From contig CADAUA010000009.1 in NCBI GenBank assembly GCA_902791035.1, forward strand, positions 62,001 to 126,000: DNA of 64,000 bases, given 5' to 3'. Positions 36,152 to 45,163 of this stretch are shown piece by piece. A program made the position numbers and the translations under genes. Each line of letters starts with the position of its first letter. Within the stretch, counting starts at the first letter, position 1. Source of the stretch: an uncultured Coriobacteriaceae bacterium (GTDB taxonomy: Bacteria > Actinomycetota > Coriobacteriia > Coriobacteriales > Atopobiaceae). Below the pieces are notes generated by a model. That model did no database searches and was not told the DNA's origin. It worked only from the letters and a program-made list of their open reading frames with translations.

Positions 36152-37426
36152 CTACTCTCCCCAGCCGCCGGGCGGCACCAGCCGAGACCCCTCGAAGAAG
36201 GACTCGTCGTCAAGGGCGTCGAGGGCTGGCTCCACCCGGCCCGCACCATCGCGGAAGGCACCCGACTGGAAGAGGGCGCCCTCCGGCGACACGAGCTGAC
36301 GTCCGGTTCGGCTCTCGTAGAAGTACACGAAGACGCCGCGCAGGGCCGCCACCGCCGGGATGGCCAGTACCATGCCCCAGACGCCACCGAGCGCCCCGCC
36401 GATCACGATGCCCACGAGCGAAAGCACGGGATGCACCTTGACGGCCGACCGCATGACCAGGGGCGAGAGCAGGTTGTCGGTCAGGTTCTGGGCAACGACC
36501 ATGACCACGAGCGACCACACCGCGAGCGGCAGCCCCGAGAAGAGCGCGAGCGCCACGGCCGCAATGGCCGATACGAGCGGCCCTATGACCGGCACGAAGT
36601 GCATGAAGAAGGTCACCATCGCCACGAGCCAGGCATACTGGTGCCCGCAGAGGGCAAGCCCCACGAAGGCCAGCACGCCGTTGACCACCGAGGTGATGAG
36701 GGCGCCCCGCATGTAGCCACCCATGGAGCGCGACGCCACGGCCATGAGCAGCACGAGGGAGCGCTCATGGCGGGGCCCCGCGACGGCGGCCAGCTCACGG
36801 CATATGACCGGGTAGTCCTTGGCAAGCCAGTAGCCCAGCACGAGCGCAAGGAAGAAGGTCACCACGTGGTTGACCATGTCCACGACGTTGCTCACCATAC
36901 CGGAGGTTATCTGCTTTGCCAGGTCCTGGGCGTAGCCCGTACCCGCGGAGGAGACCGCGGCCAGGACCGCATCGCTCACTTGCTGGACCTCGGCGTTGCC
37001 ACCGGTCCCGTGGCTGGCCCAGAAGTCCGCCATGCCGGCCTGTACCTGCTCGGCATATGAGGGAACGTTGCGCAGGAGCGCCATGAGCTGCTGGAGGCAG
37101 GGGCCGAGCACGAGCGCCGCCGCGCCGGCGAGCACCGCCACCACCACTACCAGCGCGATCAGCGCCGCAAGTGCCCGCGGCACGTGGGCGTCCTCCAGGG
37201 AGTTCGTGATGGGGCTGCACACGAAGCCCACCACGATGCCCACCAGCAGGAGCTCCACAGCCTGACCCACCTGGGCCAGGCCCATGACCGCCAGGACGAA
37301 GACCGCCGCCATGCCCACGAGGGCCCACGCGACGACGGCACGACGCCGCCACCGCGCGAGTCCCTCGTCGGCACTCCTGTCTGCGTCCTCAGCCACGGGC
37401 ACTGCCTGCGTCGCCCGCAGACCCAT
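36152..37426 (-). CDS. AI-2E/PerM family transporter
   Basis: A 424-residue polytopic protein of the AI-2E exporter (UPF0118/PerM) family. About eight hydrophobic segments alternate with a soluble loop between the third and fourth; the late FMHFVPVIGPLVSAIAAVALAL and the stretch ALGGVWGMVLAIPAVAAL are typical. Its substrate is not predictable; family members move autoinducer-2 or sodium/proton. The ATG at 37426 overlaps the end of the sigma factor gene by 38 bp; GTG codons just downstream are alternatives. It may be co-transcribed with the SigB-type operon and so be stress-linked. Confidence 0.82.
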   Translation of the reverse strand: MGLRATQAVPVAEDADRSADEGLARWRRRAVVAWALVGMAAVFVLAVMGLAQVGQAVELLLVGIVVGFVCSPITNSLEDAHVPRALAALIALVVVVAVLAGAAALVLGPCLQQLMALLRNVPSYAEQVQAGMADFWASHGTGGNAEVQQVSDAVLAAVSSAGTGYAQDLAKQITSGMVSNVVDMVNHVVTFFLALVLGYWLAKDYPVICRELAAVAGPRHERSLVLLMAVASRSMGGYMRGALITSVVNGVLAFVGLALCGHQYAWLVAMVTFFMHFVPVIGPLVSAIAAVALALFSGLPLAVWSLVVMVVAQNLTDNLLSPLVMRSAVKVHPVLSLVGIVIGGALGGVWGMVLAIPAVAALRGVFVYFYESRTGRQLVSPEGALFQSGAFRDGAGRVEPALDALDDESFFEGSRLVPPGGWGE

Positions 37427-38474
37427 CTGGCTCGATCTTCTCCTGGATCCGCTTGAGGGTGCGCCGCAGCAGGCGTGAGACCTGCACCTGCGACACCCCT
37501 AGGCGCTGCGCTATCTCCACCTGGGTGAGCCCGTCGACGAAGCGCATGCGGATGACGTCCTTCTCGCGAGGCGAGAAGTCCCGGATGGCCTGCTCGAGCA
37601 CCATGCGGTCGTCGGAGCCGGCCAAGGCCTGGTCCTCCGTGGCGTAGCGGTCGATCACGGCGGGAGCATCATCGTCGTCGGACGAGCCGCCGCCCTCCAG
37701 GGGCACCGAGCTGTACGCGCTCGACGACTCCATGGCCTCCAGGACCTCGTCCACCGAGGCTCCCACGCGGGCCGCGATCTCGTCCACCGAGGGACTGCGC
37801 TGCAGCTCGTTCGTGAGCTCGTCCGTGGCCTGGTTGACCTTGGCAGAGAGCTCCTGCAGCCGGCGCGGCACGCGCACCGACCAGCCCTTGTCGCGGAAGT
37901 GGCGCTTTATCTCGCCCAGGATCGTGGGCGTGGCGTAGGTGGTGAACTCCAGCCCACGGTCGGGATCGAAGCGGTCGATGGCCTTGATGAGGCCGATCGT
38001 GCCCACCTGCACGAGGTCGTCGAGCGGCTCGCCACGGTTCTTGAACTTGGAGGCCAGGAAGCGCACCAGGTTGAGGTGGCTCATGATCAGCTGGTCGCGA
38101 GCCTCAGTGGAGCCAGTCGTCTTGTACTCGTGGAAGAGCCTGCGCGTACGGTCCTTGTCCCATGCGGCCTTACCCTTGGGCGCACGACGAAGTGCCAGCC
38201 GAGAGGCCCGCGTCGACCTGGGACGAGGTGATGCGGACTCAGCATCGAGACCGTCCAACTCCCCTTCGTGGTCATCATCGTCCTCGGCCTCCGAGGGTTC
38301 GGTCTCGTCGGAGTCCTCCTCGTCCAGCGACTCCTCGGTGTCCTCCTCGGCATCGTCGAAGTCCTCGGACTCGTCGTCCTCGGTGTCGTCGAGCTCGTCC
38401 GCCAGGTCGTCGCCCAGCAGGGTCTCCTCGTCTGCCTCGGTCTCCACGTCCTCGGGGGCCTCGCTACTCAGCAT
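37389..38474 (-). CDS. SigB/SigF-type RNA polymerase sigma factor
   Basis: A 361-residue sigma-70 family group 3 factor. Region 2 (about 130-195) has DDLVQVGTIGLIKAIDRFDP and FTTYATPTILGEIKRHFRD. Region 3 follows (WSVRVPRRLQELSAKV) and region 4 carries the helix-turn-helix LTQVEIAQRLGVSQVQVSRLLRR. This matches SigB/SigF. It is preceded by an anti-sigma gene, overlapping by 11 bp. Unusual is an N-terminal extension of about 85 residues made almost only of Asp, Glu and Ser. The ATG at 38474 (MLSSEAPED) is the first sensible start. Confidence 0.93.
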   Translation of the reverse strand: MLSSEAPEDVETEADEETLLGDDLADELDDTEDDESEDFDDAEEDTEESLDEEDSDETEPSEAEDDDDHEGELDGLDAESASPRPRSTRASRLALRRAPKGKAAWDKDRTRRLFHEYKTTGSTEARDQLIMSHLNLVRFLASKFKNRGEPLDDLVQVGTIGLIKAIDRFDPDRGLEFTTYATPTILGEIKRHFRDKGWSVRVPRRLQELSAKVNQATDELTNELQRSPSVDEIAARVGASVDEVLEAMESSSAYSSVPLEGGGSSDDDDAPAVIDRYATEDQALAGSDDRMVLEQAIRDFSPREKDVIRMRFVDGLTQVEIAQRLGVSQVQVSRLLRRTLKRIQEKIEPDGSAGDAGSARG

Positions 38475-38856
38475 CCGCAGCTCCCACCCTCTTGGACAGG
38501 TGCAGCGTGGCCCCATCCTCGGAGACCCCAAAGTCGTCGCAGATGGCCGAGAGGAGAAGCTCCACCAAGTCGAGCGAGGCGTCCGGCGACTCCTCGGGAT
38601 CGGGCACGGAGCTGCCCAGGGAGAAGTCCATGGACATCTGGTCGTGCGCCAGGCCAAAGGCGATGTCGCAGGAGCCGGGCTTGGTGGCACACGAGTACAC
38701 GAAGCCCTCCTCCGCCGCCATGCGCACGTCCTCCACGTCGTCGACCGACATGTCGCAGTCCACGGCCAGGTTTGCCGCCATCATGCGGACGGCCCGTGCG
38801 AAGGTGGCCTCCGCGGGCACGCTGAGCCGTACGGTCTTGCTGGGCACGGCCACCAC
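38464..38856 (-). CDS. anti-sigma factor, RsbW-like serine protein kinase
   Basis: A 130-residue GHKL-fold protein next to the sigma gene. The N-box-like helix is MSVDDVEDVRMAAEEGFVYSC; the usual Asn of RsbW (EALTNA) is not plainly present, so kinase activity is uncertain. The rest is beta-rich (SCDIAFGLAHDQMSMDFSLG). By family and position it should bind the SigB-type factor and hold it inactive. No RsbV-type anti-anti-sigma gene is in the window. Start is a GTG directly after the previous stop. Confidence 0.8.
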   Translation of the reverse strand: MVAVPSKTVRLSVPAEATFARAVRMMAANLAVDCDMSVDDVEDVRMAAEEGFVYSCATKPGSCDIAFGLAHDQMSMDFSLGSSVPDPEESPDASLDLVELLLSAICDDFGVSEDGATLHLSKRVGAADAE

Positions 38857-39402
38857 CTACTCCGCCTCGGGCGCCGCCGGAGCGTCGCCCGTGGTACCCG
38901 GGGTCTGGCCATAGACCACATAGCCCTCGTTGCGAGCGGGCTCGGGTGTGGGTACGGGGACGGACTCCTCCCCGGTGGCCTCCTCCAGCTTGGGCTGCGG
39001 GTTCGCACCGCGAGTGCCAATCTTGGAGATCGCGCCGGCCACCCCGGTGACCGCGCTCGTGGCGGCCTTGGTCACCGTATTCGTGACGTTGGCGGTAACG
39101 CCGGACACCGTGGACACGTCACCCAGGATCACGTTCACGTTGTCGAGCGCGTCCGTTGCGGACGTGATGGTACCCTCGGCCTTCTCGAGAAGGGCGGGCA
39201 CCTGGGCCACGGAGGGCTGCAGGTCGTCCACTATGCCATCGGCCTTGGTGATGATGGGCTGTACCTGGGCGATCGTCTCGTTCGCGGAGTTCACGACCTC
39301 CTCGAGCGAGCTGCGTGCCTTGCGGATGGTGAGGGCCAGCTCCACGACCGCCCACACGGCGGCCACGACGAGCACGACAAGGACGATATGCAGGAGATCC
39401 AT
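38857..39402 (-). CDS. membrane-anchored helical protein, DUF948-like
   Basis: A 181-residue protein with one N-terminal membrane helix (residues 2-24, LLHIVLVVLVVAAVWAVVEL) and then a region of regular amphipathic helices (IAQVQPIITKADGIVDDLQP) that recalls DUF948 and chemotaxis-receptor-like coiled coils. The last 45 residues are Pro, Glu and Thr-rich. It precedes the anti-sigma gene with no gap and is the likely first gene of this operon. No function is known; general-stress operons of Gram-positive bacteria often hold such proteins. Confidence 0.65.
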   Translation of the reverse strand: MDLLHIVLVVLVVAAVWAVVELALTIRKARSSLEEVVNSANETIAQVQPIITKADGIVDDLQPSVAQVPALLEKAEGTITSATDALDNVNVILGDVSTVSGVTANVTNTVTKAATSAVTGVAGAISKIGTRGANPQPKLEEATGEESVPVPTPEPARNEGYVVYGQTPGTTGDAPAAPEAE

Positions 39403-39481
39403 CGCTGCTCCTTAGTGACGGGCTGAGTTACGGATATGCCTATCTTACCCAAACGCGGCAACCACAAGCGAGAGACAAGAA

Positions 39482-39511
39482 GAGCGGGACCGGCCAGGAC
39501 CGGTCCCGCTC
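39482..39511 (-). terminator. terminator of the GH3 lipoprotein gene
   Basis: A perfect 12-bp GC stem (gagcgggaccgg/ccggtcccgctc) with a 6-nt loop lies 78 bp after the GH3 stop, followed on the minus strand by ttcttgtctc. Confidence 0.75.
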
Positions 39512-39589
39512 GGGCTGTGCCGTGGGATGTGTGCGGGAAGGTGCACCATCACGTCACGGCGGAGAGCTCATGCCCCGTGGCACGTGGGG

Positions 39590-42067
39590 CTACTCGTCGG
39601 CCTTCCACTCCGTCTCGGGCTCGGAGAGCGGAGCGACCTTGTAGGTCTTCACGCGGTCGTCATCGATCACGCCGGACCAGTTGAGGCCGAAGCAGAAGTC
39701 GTAGGTGTTGCCGTCGGCGTCCGTGTAGCAGTCCATGTCGCGGGGGACATCCTCGTTGTTGGCCTCGACGGTGTCCATGTCCTTGGGCATCTGCTCGGGC
39801 AGGAGGCCGGAGGGCTCCACGGTGCCGGAGATGACGTCGGCGAATGCCTGCTCGCAGATGTTGCCGGCGCTGCCCATGCCAAGGAGGATGGCGTCGCAGT
39901 AAGGCTCGAGCTCAGAGAAGATCATCGGGCGGTCAGCCTCGACCACGGCGATGAGCTTGGCATCGGCAGGCAGCTTCTCCTTGATGGAGATGACCCAGTC
40001 GAGGTCTGCCTCGTTCTTGGCGTAGGTGTCAGCGCCGTAGTAGGAGCGGTTGATGTACTCGCCGAACTCGTCCTCGGGGTTGAGGGACTCCTGGCGCACG
40101 TTGGGGCCGTCGGCCGTGTAGGGACGGTACTGGAGCGAGACGGGCTTCCAGTAGGGGCCGGGCTTGGGCTCGGTGCCCATGACGATGGTCATGAAGGAGG
40201 GTCCGCCCTCGACGCCCTGGTAGGCGTCGGTGGGGTTCTTGATCTTGACGACCGCGTACTTGACGTCCGCAAGGTCCTCGGCCGTGAGGGCCGTGATGTC
40301 GCTCTCCTGCGGCGTGGCCTTGCCGTCGTCGCCAGCGGGGCCGGAGGGCTCGCCCACGGTGTCGGTCACGACGTCCCAGTCGAGGTCGAGGTCAGCGCCG
40401 AAGGCGGGGGCCACAGTCGCAGGCGTGGAGCCAAAGAAGCTCTGGACGGCAGGGGTGAACTTCTGCGGGATGTAGACCTTGCCCTGCAGACCGTCCTTGG
40501 AGATGGCGTTGCCCGAGTTCTTGAGCATGATGACGGACTTCTGCGCGGCCTCCAGACCGAACTTCTGCGCAGCCTCGGAGGTCATGGCCTCCTTGGCAGC
40601 GGAGGTGTCGGAGTAGGGGTTCTCGAAGAGGTCCACGGTCATCATGGCCTTGAACATACGACGGGCGGAGTCGCGGTAGAGCTCGTCCGCCTTGTCCTGT
40701 CCAAGCTCGTCCACCAGGTCCTGGTAGGACTGCTCCATGATGTCGGTGCGGAACTCGCCGCCCAGCTGATCGATCGTGTTGCCGTAGAGCTTGGCCAGAC
40801 GCTGGTCCTCGGTGAGGTTCTTCACGCCGTGCGGAATGCCCTTGACGATCATCCAGTCCGTGACGATCATGCCGTCCCAGCCGGTGTTGCGCAGGATGGA
40901 CATCTTGAACTTGGAGTAGGCGGAGCCCACGTGCTCGCCAAGGCCGTCCGGGTCGTTGGGATCGTAGGCGATACCGTAGTTGGGCATCACTGCCAGGGCC
41001 TGCTCGGTCTTGGAGTCAAGCTTGAAGCCGCCGTCCAGGAAGGGCACCAGGTGGGCTTTGAAGTTGCCGCCGGGATAGACGTCCCACTTGCCGGAGTCGG
41101 AGTGGTCGTCTCGGCCGCCCTCGTTGGAGCCCTCGCCCACGAAGTGCTTGAGCATCACGCCGCAGGACTGCTTGCCCCAGCCCTGGTCGTCGGTGGCCTC
41201 GTCGTCGCCCCAGGTGGACTGCATGCCGGCACCAAAGGCCTGGATGAAGTCACGGTTGAGGGCGGGGTCCTCGGACACGGAGCCGTTGAAGCGGGTACCA
41301 CGCGGCTGGCTGTAGACATCGATCTGCGGGCCGAGCTCGCAGCGCACGCCGGAGGCACGCCAGGCGCGGGCCTGCCACATGCCGGCCTTGCGCCAGAGGT
41401 CCTTGTCCATGGCGGCGGCGATGCCGATGGAGCTAGGCACGTTGAAGAGGCTGTAGGGATCCGAGTAGTTGAAGTAGGGGATGCCGTAGGTGCTCTTCTC
41501 GCAGACCTCCTCCACCTGGTTGATCCACTTGACGGCAGAGGCATAGGAGTCCGGGTTGGCGGTCAGACGGGACACGCCGGCGCGGGAGCCCTGCTCCACC
41601 AGGTCGAAGGCGCTCGTGTCCGTGGATGTCTGGTTGTCGGACACGCCACCCGCAAACTTCATGGGCATAATATCGGTCTTGATGTCCACCATGTCTGCCA
41701 GGGCCTTGGCACGGTCGTCGATGGGCTGGCGCCAGTCCTCGTAGAGGTCCAGCTTGCCGTTGCCGTTCATGTCCTTGAAGGCCAGACCGTCAACCTGGAT
41801 GATCTTGGAGGCATCCATGACGCCGAGCTCCGCGCCGCCGTCGGGGTTGGTCACGCGAGTCCAACCGTCGCGGACCTCCTCGGTGGTGTACTTGGCCTCG
41901 GTGCCCTCGGCATCCGGGTCGATCGGGTACTGGTCCGCGCTTGGAAGCGCGGGCTCCTGCGTGGCGGTGCTGCCACCATCGGTCGAGCCGCAGCCAACCA
42001 GGCCCGCCAGCACGGCCGCCGCAGCGGTCCCGCCGATGAAGCCACGACGAGAAACGTTCGTGCTCAT
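39590..42067 (-). CDS. glycoside hydrolase family 3 lipoprotein, Tat-exported
   Basis: An 825-residue beta-glycosidase. The ATG at 42067 (after gaggagtgg) gives a twin-arginine signal, SRRGFIGGTAAAAVLAG, ending in a lipobox LVGC. The mature enzyme would be tethered outside the membrane. The GH3 N-domain carries the likely nucleophile Asp in IVTDWMIVKG, with HFVGEGSNEGGRDDHS nearby, and the C-domain of the family follows (ALAVMPNYG is before it, KSVIMLKNSGNAI after). Beta-glucosidase or beta-xylosidase activity is possible. A small lipoprotein gene stands upstream. No sugar operon is attached. Confidence 0.9.
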   Translation of the reverse strand: MSTNVSRRGFIGGTAAAAVLAGLVGCGSTDGGSTATQEPALPSADQYPIDPDAEGTEAKYTTEEVRDGWTRVTNPDGGAELGVMDASKIIQVDGLAFKDMNGNGKLDLYEDWRQPIDDRAKALADMVDIKTDIMPMKFAGGVSDNQTSTDTSAFDLVEQGSRAGVSRLTANPDSYASAVKWINQVEEVCEKSTYGIPYFNYSDPYSLFNVPSSIGIAAAMDKDLWRKAGMWQARAWRASGVRCELGPQIDVYSQPRGTRFNGSVSEDPALNRDFIQAFGAGMQSTWGDDEATDDQGWGKQSCGVMLKHFVGEGSNEGGRDDHSDSGKWDVYPGGNFKAHLVPFLDGGFKLDSKTEQALAVMPNYGIAYDPNDPDGLGEHVGSAYSKFKMSILRNTGWDGMIVTDWMIVKGIPHGVKNLTEDQRLAKLYGNTIDQLGGEFRTDIMEQSYQDLVDELGQDKADELYRDSARRMFKAMMTVDLFENPYSDTSAAKEAMTSEAAQKFGLEAAQKSVIMLKNSGNAISKDGLQGKVYIPQKFTPAVQSFFGSTPATVAPAFGADLDLDWDVVTDTVGEPSGPAGDDGKATPQESDITALTAEDLADVKYAVVKIKNPTDAYQGVEGGPSFMTIVMGTEPKPGPYWKPVSLQYRPYTADGPNVRQESLNPEDEFGEYINRSYYGADTYAKNEADLDWVISIKEKLPADAKLIAVVEADRPMIFSELEPYCDAILLGMGSAGNICEQAFADVISGTVEPSGLLPEQMPKDMDTVEANNEDVPRDMDCYTDADGNTYDFCFGLNWSGVIDDDRVKTYKVAPLSEPETEWKADE

Positions 42068-42094
42068 ATTCCACTCCTCTGTTGCATTTCCCAA

Positions 42095-42117
42095 GGGACG
42101 GCCCCGCAGGGCCGCCC
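42095..42117. promoter_or_regulatory. hairpin 28 bp before the GH3 start
   Basis: Nine base pairs with one bulge (cggccc/gggccg plus ggg/ccc) and a 4-nt loop lie close to the ribosome site. There is no U-tract. It could attenuate or stabilise the transcript. Confidence 0.4.
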
Positions 42118-42236
42118 CTCCTCCCCTATGCAAGTGCCGCTATTTGCCGCGGCGCGCGGCTTCCCGACCGCGCCTGGCCTTGGTGCTACCCTCCAGCGGA
42201 AGCCCGCCGTCAAAGCTCAGGCTAGGAACTCGACGA

Positions 42237-42704
42237 TTAGCCGTAGAAGTCGAAGGTGATGACGTCGAAGTCGGCGATGTCGAAGTCGTGGGCGTCGCCC
42301 TCCATGGTGGCCTGGTCCTTGAGCGTGAGGGTGATGTCCTTGCTCGAGAGGTGCAGGACGACCTTATCGGAGTCACCCTCCCAGGTGCCGGTGTCGGTGA
42401 GCAGGTCGGCGTGGGCCTCGAGCGGCTTGACCTCGCAGGTGCCGTCGTCGTTGAAGATGACGTCGAGCATCTGCTCGTTGCCACCGGCGTTGCCGTAGAC
42501 GGTCTGGCCGGTGATGGCCACGGAGCCGCGCCACTGGCCGACATAGGTGGCGTTGGCGTCGAAGTCGCCGCTCTGGGTGGCGGTGGTGCTGGAGCCGCCG
42601 GCGCTCGAGGACGCGGACGAGCTGTCGCTGGAGCCGCCGCAGGCGGCGATCGGCATGCAGAGCGCGGCACTCAGCAGACCGGCGACGATGACCTTCTTGT
42701 TCAT
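42237..42704 (-). CDS. small secreted lipoprotein, unknown function
   Basis: A 155-residue protein with a Sec lipoprotein signal (MNKKVIVAGLLSAALCMPIAACG, lipobox IAAC at about 19-22), a Ser/Ala/Thr linker, and a domain of about 105 residues with beta-rich pattern (YVGQWRGSVAITGQ, then GTWEGDSDKVVLHL and KDITLTLKDQ). The layout recalls small lipocalin-like coriobacterial lipoproteins. It is transcribed toward the GH3 gene with 169 bp between them. Start at ATG after a weak aaagagggaag site. Confidence 0.7.
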   Translation of the reverse strand: MNKKVIVAGLLSAALCMPIAACGGSSDSSSASSSAGGSSTTATQSGDFDANATYVGQWRGSVAITGQTVYGNAGGNEQMLDVIFNDDGTCEVKPLEAHADLLTDTGTWEGDSDKVVLHLSSKDITLTLKDQATMEGDAHDFDIADFDVITFDFYG

Positions 42705-42932
42705 GCTTCCCTCTTTCCCTTGCGTGCGGGTGTCCGCACGACCTTCCGCACCGTCCTGGCGGTGCTTCCTAACACGCGACTATGTAACCGCGTTGTAACG
42801 CCGGGGGAAGAACGGTCTAAACTGTCGAAATCCGGTCGTATTTGGCGCACAAAGCGGCCCGGCGGACGGTCGGGATGACCTTGCGAACGGCAAACGAGCA
42901 GGTAGATGAGTTGATGGTCAAGCAAGTAGGCG

Positions 42933-42986
42933 CAACACCGGGGGTACTCCCCTTTGTTTCAACACCGGGGGTACTCCCCTTTGTTT
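42933..42986. repeat. perfect tandem duplication, 27 bp x 2
   Basis: The unit (caacaccgggggtactcccc plus tttgttt) occurs twice with no mismatch. Each unit holds the ggggg-tact-cccc palindrome seen at 22931 and 24375. It lies downstream of rarA, so it could act in termination. Confidence 0.8.
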
Positions 42987-43001
42987 GCCACGCCTGTATG
43001 C

Positions 43002-44339
43002 CTAGCCCTTGTGTCCGCCACGGTCGCGCGCCGTGGCCTCGATGCGCCAGGCCTCCCAGCCGCGTGGACTGGGGTGGTAGAAGGCACCCCTCTCCAGACC
43101 CTCCGGCAGGTAGCGCTGGTCCACCCAGCCCTCCGGGTAGTCGTGGGGGTAGAGGTACTCCCCGTAGGACTCCGAGCCCGGTCGGTGGCGGTCGCGCAGG
43201 TAGTTGGGCACCTCGCGCCGCGGCCCTTGCCGCACCTCGGCAAGCGCGGCGTCAATCCCCGCCTCCGCGGCGTTGCTCTTGGGCGCGAGCGCCACGTAGG
43301 TCGCGGCCTGTGCCAGGTTGATGCGACACTCGGGATAGCCTATGACCTCCGCCGCCTTGAAGGCTGCCTCCGCCACGAGAAGCGCCTGCGGGTCGGCGTT
43401 GCCCACGTCCTCGGAGGCGCAGATCATGATGCGGCGGGCTATGAACTTGGGGTCCTCTCCCCCGTCTATCATGCGCGCAAGCCAGTAGAGGACGGCATCG
43501 GGATCGGACCCGCGCATGGACTTGATGAAGGCGCTGATGATGTCGTAGTGCATGTCGCCGGACTTGTCGTAGGCAAGGCCGCGGCGTGGGTTGGCCTCCA
43601 GGACCATGTCGCGCGTGATCCGGAGCGGGTGGTCGGCGCTGGCCTCCGCAGGGTCTCCCGTGGGAAGGGCCATCTGGCTGGCCAGCTCGAGCGACGTGAG
43701 GGCAGCGCGGCCGTCCCCACCGGAGAGGGTGACGATGGCGTCGAGCGCATCGTCTCCCAGGACGAAGGCCCCGGCCAGGCCCTCGGGGGCCTCTACGGCC
43801 CGGCGGACCAGCACCTTCAGGTCGTCCGGACCCAGCGGGGCGAGCTCTACCACCCGAGAACGGCTTATGAGGGCCTGGTTGACCTCGAAGTAGGGGTTCT
43901 CGGTCGTGGCGCCCACGAGCACCACCACCCGGTCCTCCACCGCATGGAGGAGGGCATCCTGCTGGCTGCGGTTGAAGCGATGGATCTCGTCCACGAAGAG
44001 GATGGTGCGCTGGCCCGAACCCAGGAGGCGGGCCTCCGCGGCGTCCACCTCGCGGCGCAGGTCCTTGACGGTGCCCGTGACCGCCGAGACCTCCACGAAG
44101 GCCGCATGCGTGGAGTTGGCGATGATGCGGGCCAGCGTGGTCTTGCCCGTGCCCGCAGGACCGTAGAGGATCACCGACGAGAGCGTGTCGTGCTCTATGG
44201 CGCGGCGCAGCCACGAGCCCTCGCCCACCGCCTGCCGCTGCCCCACGAAGTCCTCGAGCGTGCTGGGACGCATGCGCACGGCCAGAGGCGCGTTGGCGCG
44301 GCGCTTGGTCACCTGTATGTTCGTGAAGAGGTCTTCCAT
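43002..44339 (-). CDS. rarA: replication-associated recombination protein RarA (MgsA)
   Basis: An AAA+ ATPase of 445 residues that acts at stalled forks in contact with SSB. The N-terminal VRMRPSTLEDFVGQ, Walker A ILYGPAGTGKTTLARI, Walker B TILFVDEIHRFNRSQQDALL (first part), sensor 1 GATTENPYFEVN, and the C-terminal tetramerisation domain with SFIKSMRGSDPDAVLYWLARM are diagnostic. The ATG at 44339 (MEDLFTN) is preceded by ggagga. It is transcribed away from a LytTR regulator gene across 90 bp. Confidence 0.95.
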   Translation of the reverse strand: MEDLFTNIQVTKRRANAPLAVRMRPSTLEDFVGQRQAVGEGSWLRRAIEHDTLSSVILYGPAGTGKTTLARIIANSTHAAFVEVSAVTGTVKDLRREVDAAEARLLGSGQRTILFVDEIHRFNRSQQDALLHAVEDRVVVLVGATTENPYFEVNQALISRSRVVELAPLGPDDLKVLVRRAVEAPEGLAGAFVLGDDALDAIVTLSGGDGRAALTSLELASQMALPTGDPAEASADHPLRITRDMVLEANPRRGLAYDKSGDMHYDIISAFIKSMRGSDPDAVLYWLARMIDGGEDPKFIARRIMICASEDVGNADPQALLVAEAAFKAAEVIGYPECRINLAQAATYVALAPKSNAAEAGIDAALAEVRQGPRREVPNYLRDRHRPGSESYGEYLYPHDYPEGWVDQRYLPEGLERGAFYHPSPRGWEAWRIEATARDRGGHKG

Positions 44340-44429
44340 GGGAGGAATTGTATACCCCACACAGCCGCAGGGGATCGCCGCGCCCCGCGGCCCCCTCATG
44401 GCCTACACTCGGACGGAGGGAGGCATGGC

Positions 44430-45140
44430 ATGCACAGGTTGCTCATAGTCGAGGACGTGACGGAGGATGCGTCCGTCCTCATGCGACACATAGAGCGCTT
44501 CTCGCGCGAGACCGGCGAACAGTTCGAGGTGACCCTGCGTCCCAGTGCGGTGGACCTCGACCCCGATGCCGAGTTCGACCTCGTCTTTATGGACGTGGGG
44601 CTCCCGGGTATCTCCGGCCTGGAGGCCGCCGAGGGGCTTCGCAGCTTCGACAGCTCGACCCCCCTCATCCTCATGAGCACGGAGCCAGCCCACGCCGTGC
44701 ACGGCTACGAGGTGGGAGCCCTGGACTTCCTGGTGAAGCCCGTGGCCTACCAGGCATTCCGACCGCGCATGCAGAAGGCCCTGCGCCATATCGCGGGCCA
44801 GGGCAACCACAGCATCGCCTTTGGCACGCGCGACGACCGCCGGGTGGTGCCCGCGAAGGCCGTCGTCTACGTGGAGGTGGCTAACCACAACCTGCTCTTC
44901 CACCTCGACGGCGAGAGCGAGCCCTCGGTGGCGCGAGGAACCCTGGCCGCCCTGGAGAGCGAGCTCGCTGGCGGCAGCTTCGTGCGCGTGTCGTCCAGCC
45001 ACCTGGCAAACATGGCCCACATCGTGGCCGTACGCCGCGACTCCGTGGAGATGACGAGCGGTGACGTGCTCTACTTCAGCCGTCCCCGCCGCAAGGCTGC
45101 CATCCAGCGAATCACCGACTACCTCTGCGCGAGCGAGTAG
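44430..45140 (+). CDS. LytTR family response regulator
   Basis: A 236-residue two-domain regulator. Receiver domain: residues 1-120, with acidic pocket VEDV and the phosphorylated Asp55 in DLVFMDVGLPG, and Lys in FLVKPVAY. LytTR DNA-binding domain: about 135-236 (VPAKAVVYVEVANHNLLFHL, then SSSHLANMAHIVAV). Such regulators bind direct repeats and control virulence, autolysis or peptide signalling. The ATG at 44430 follows ggagggagg. No histidine kinase gene is within the window, so its partner lies elsewhere. Confidence 0.92.
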   Translation: MHRLLIVEDVTEDASVLMRHIERFSRETGEQFEVTLRPSAVDLDPDAEFDLVFMDVGLPGISGLEAAEGLRSFDSSTPLILMSTEPAHAVHGYEVGALDFLVKPVAYQAFRPRMQKALRHIAGQGNHSIAFGTRDDRRVVPAKAVVYVEVANHNLLFHLDGESEPSVARGTLAALESELAGGSFVRVSSSHLANMAHIVAVRRDSVEMTSGDVLYFSRPRRKAAIQRITDYLCASE

Positions 45141-45163
45141 GCAGGGGCAAGAGGGCCCGACCG

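Noticed and set aside
39403-39470. Sigma-B-dependent promoter before the SigB operon
   Set aside because: A gggtaa is present but no gttt box at the right distance.
39527-42259. A 910-codon plus-strand open frame opposite the GH3 gene
   Set aside because: Same reason: mirror frame of a strong coding sequence.
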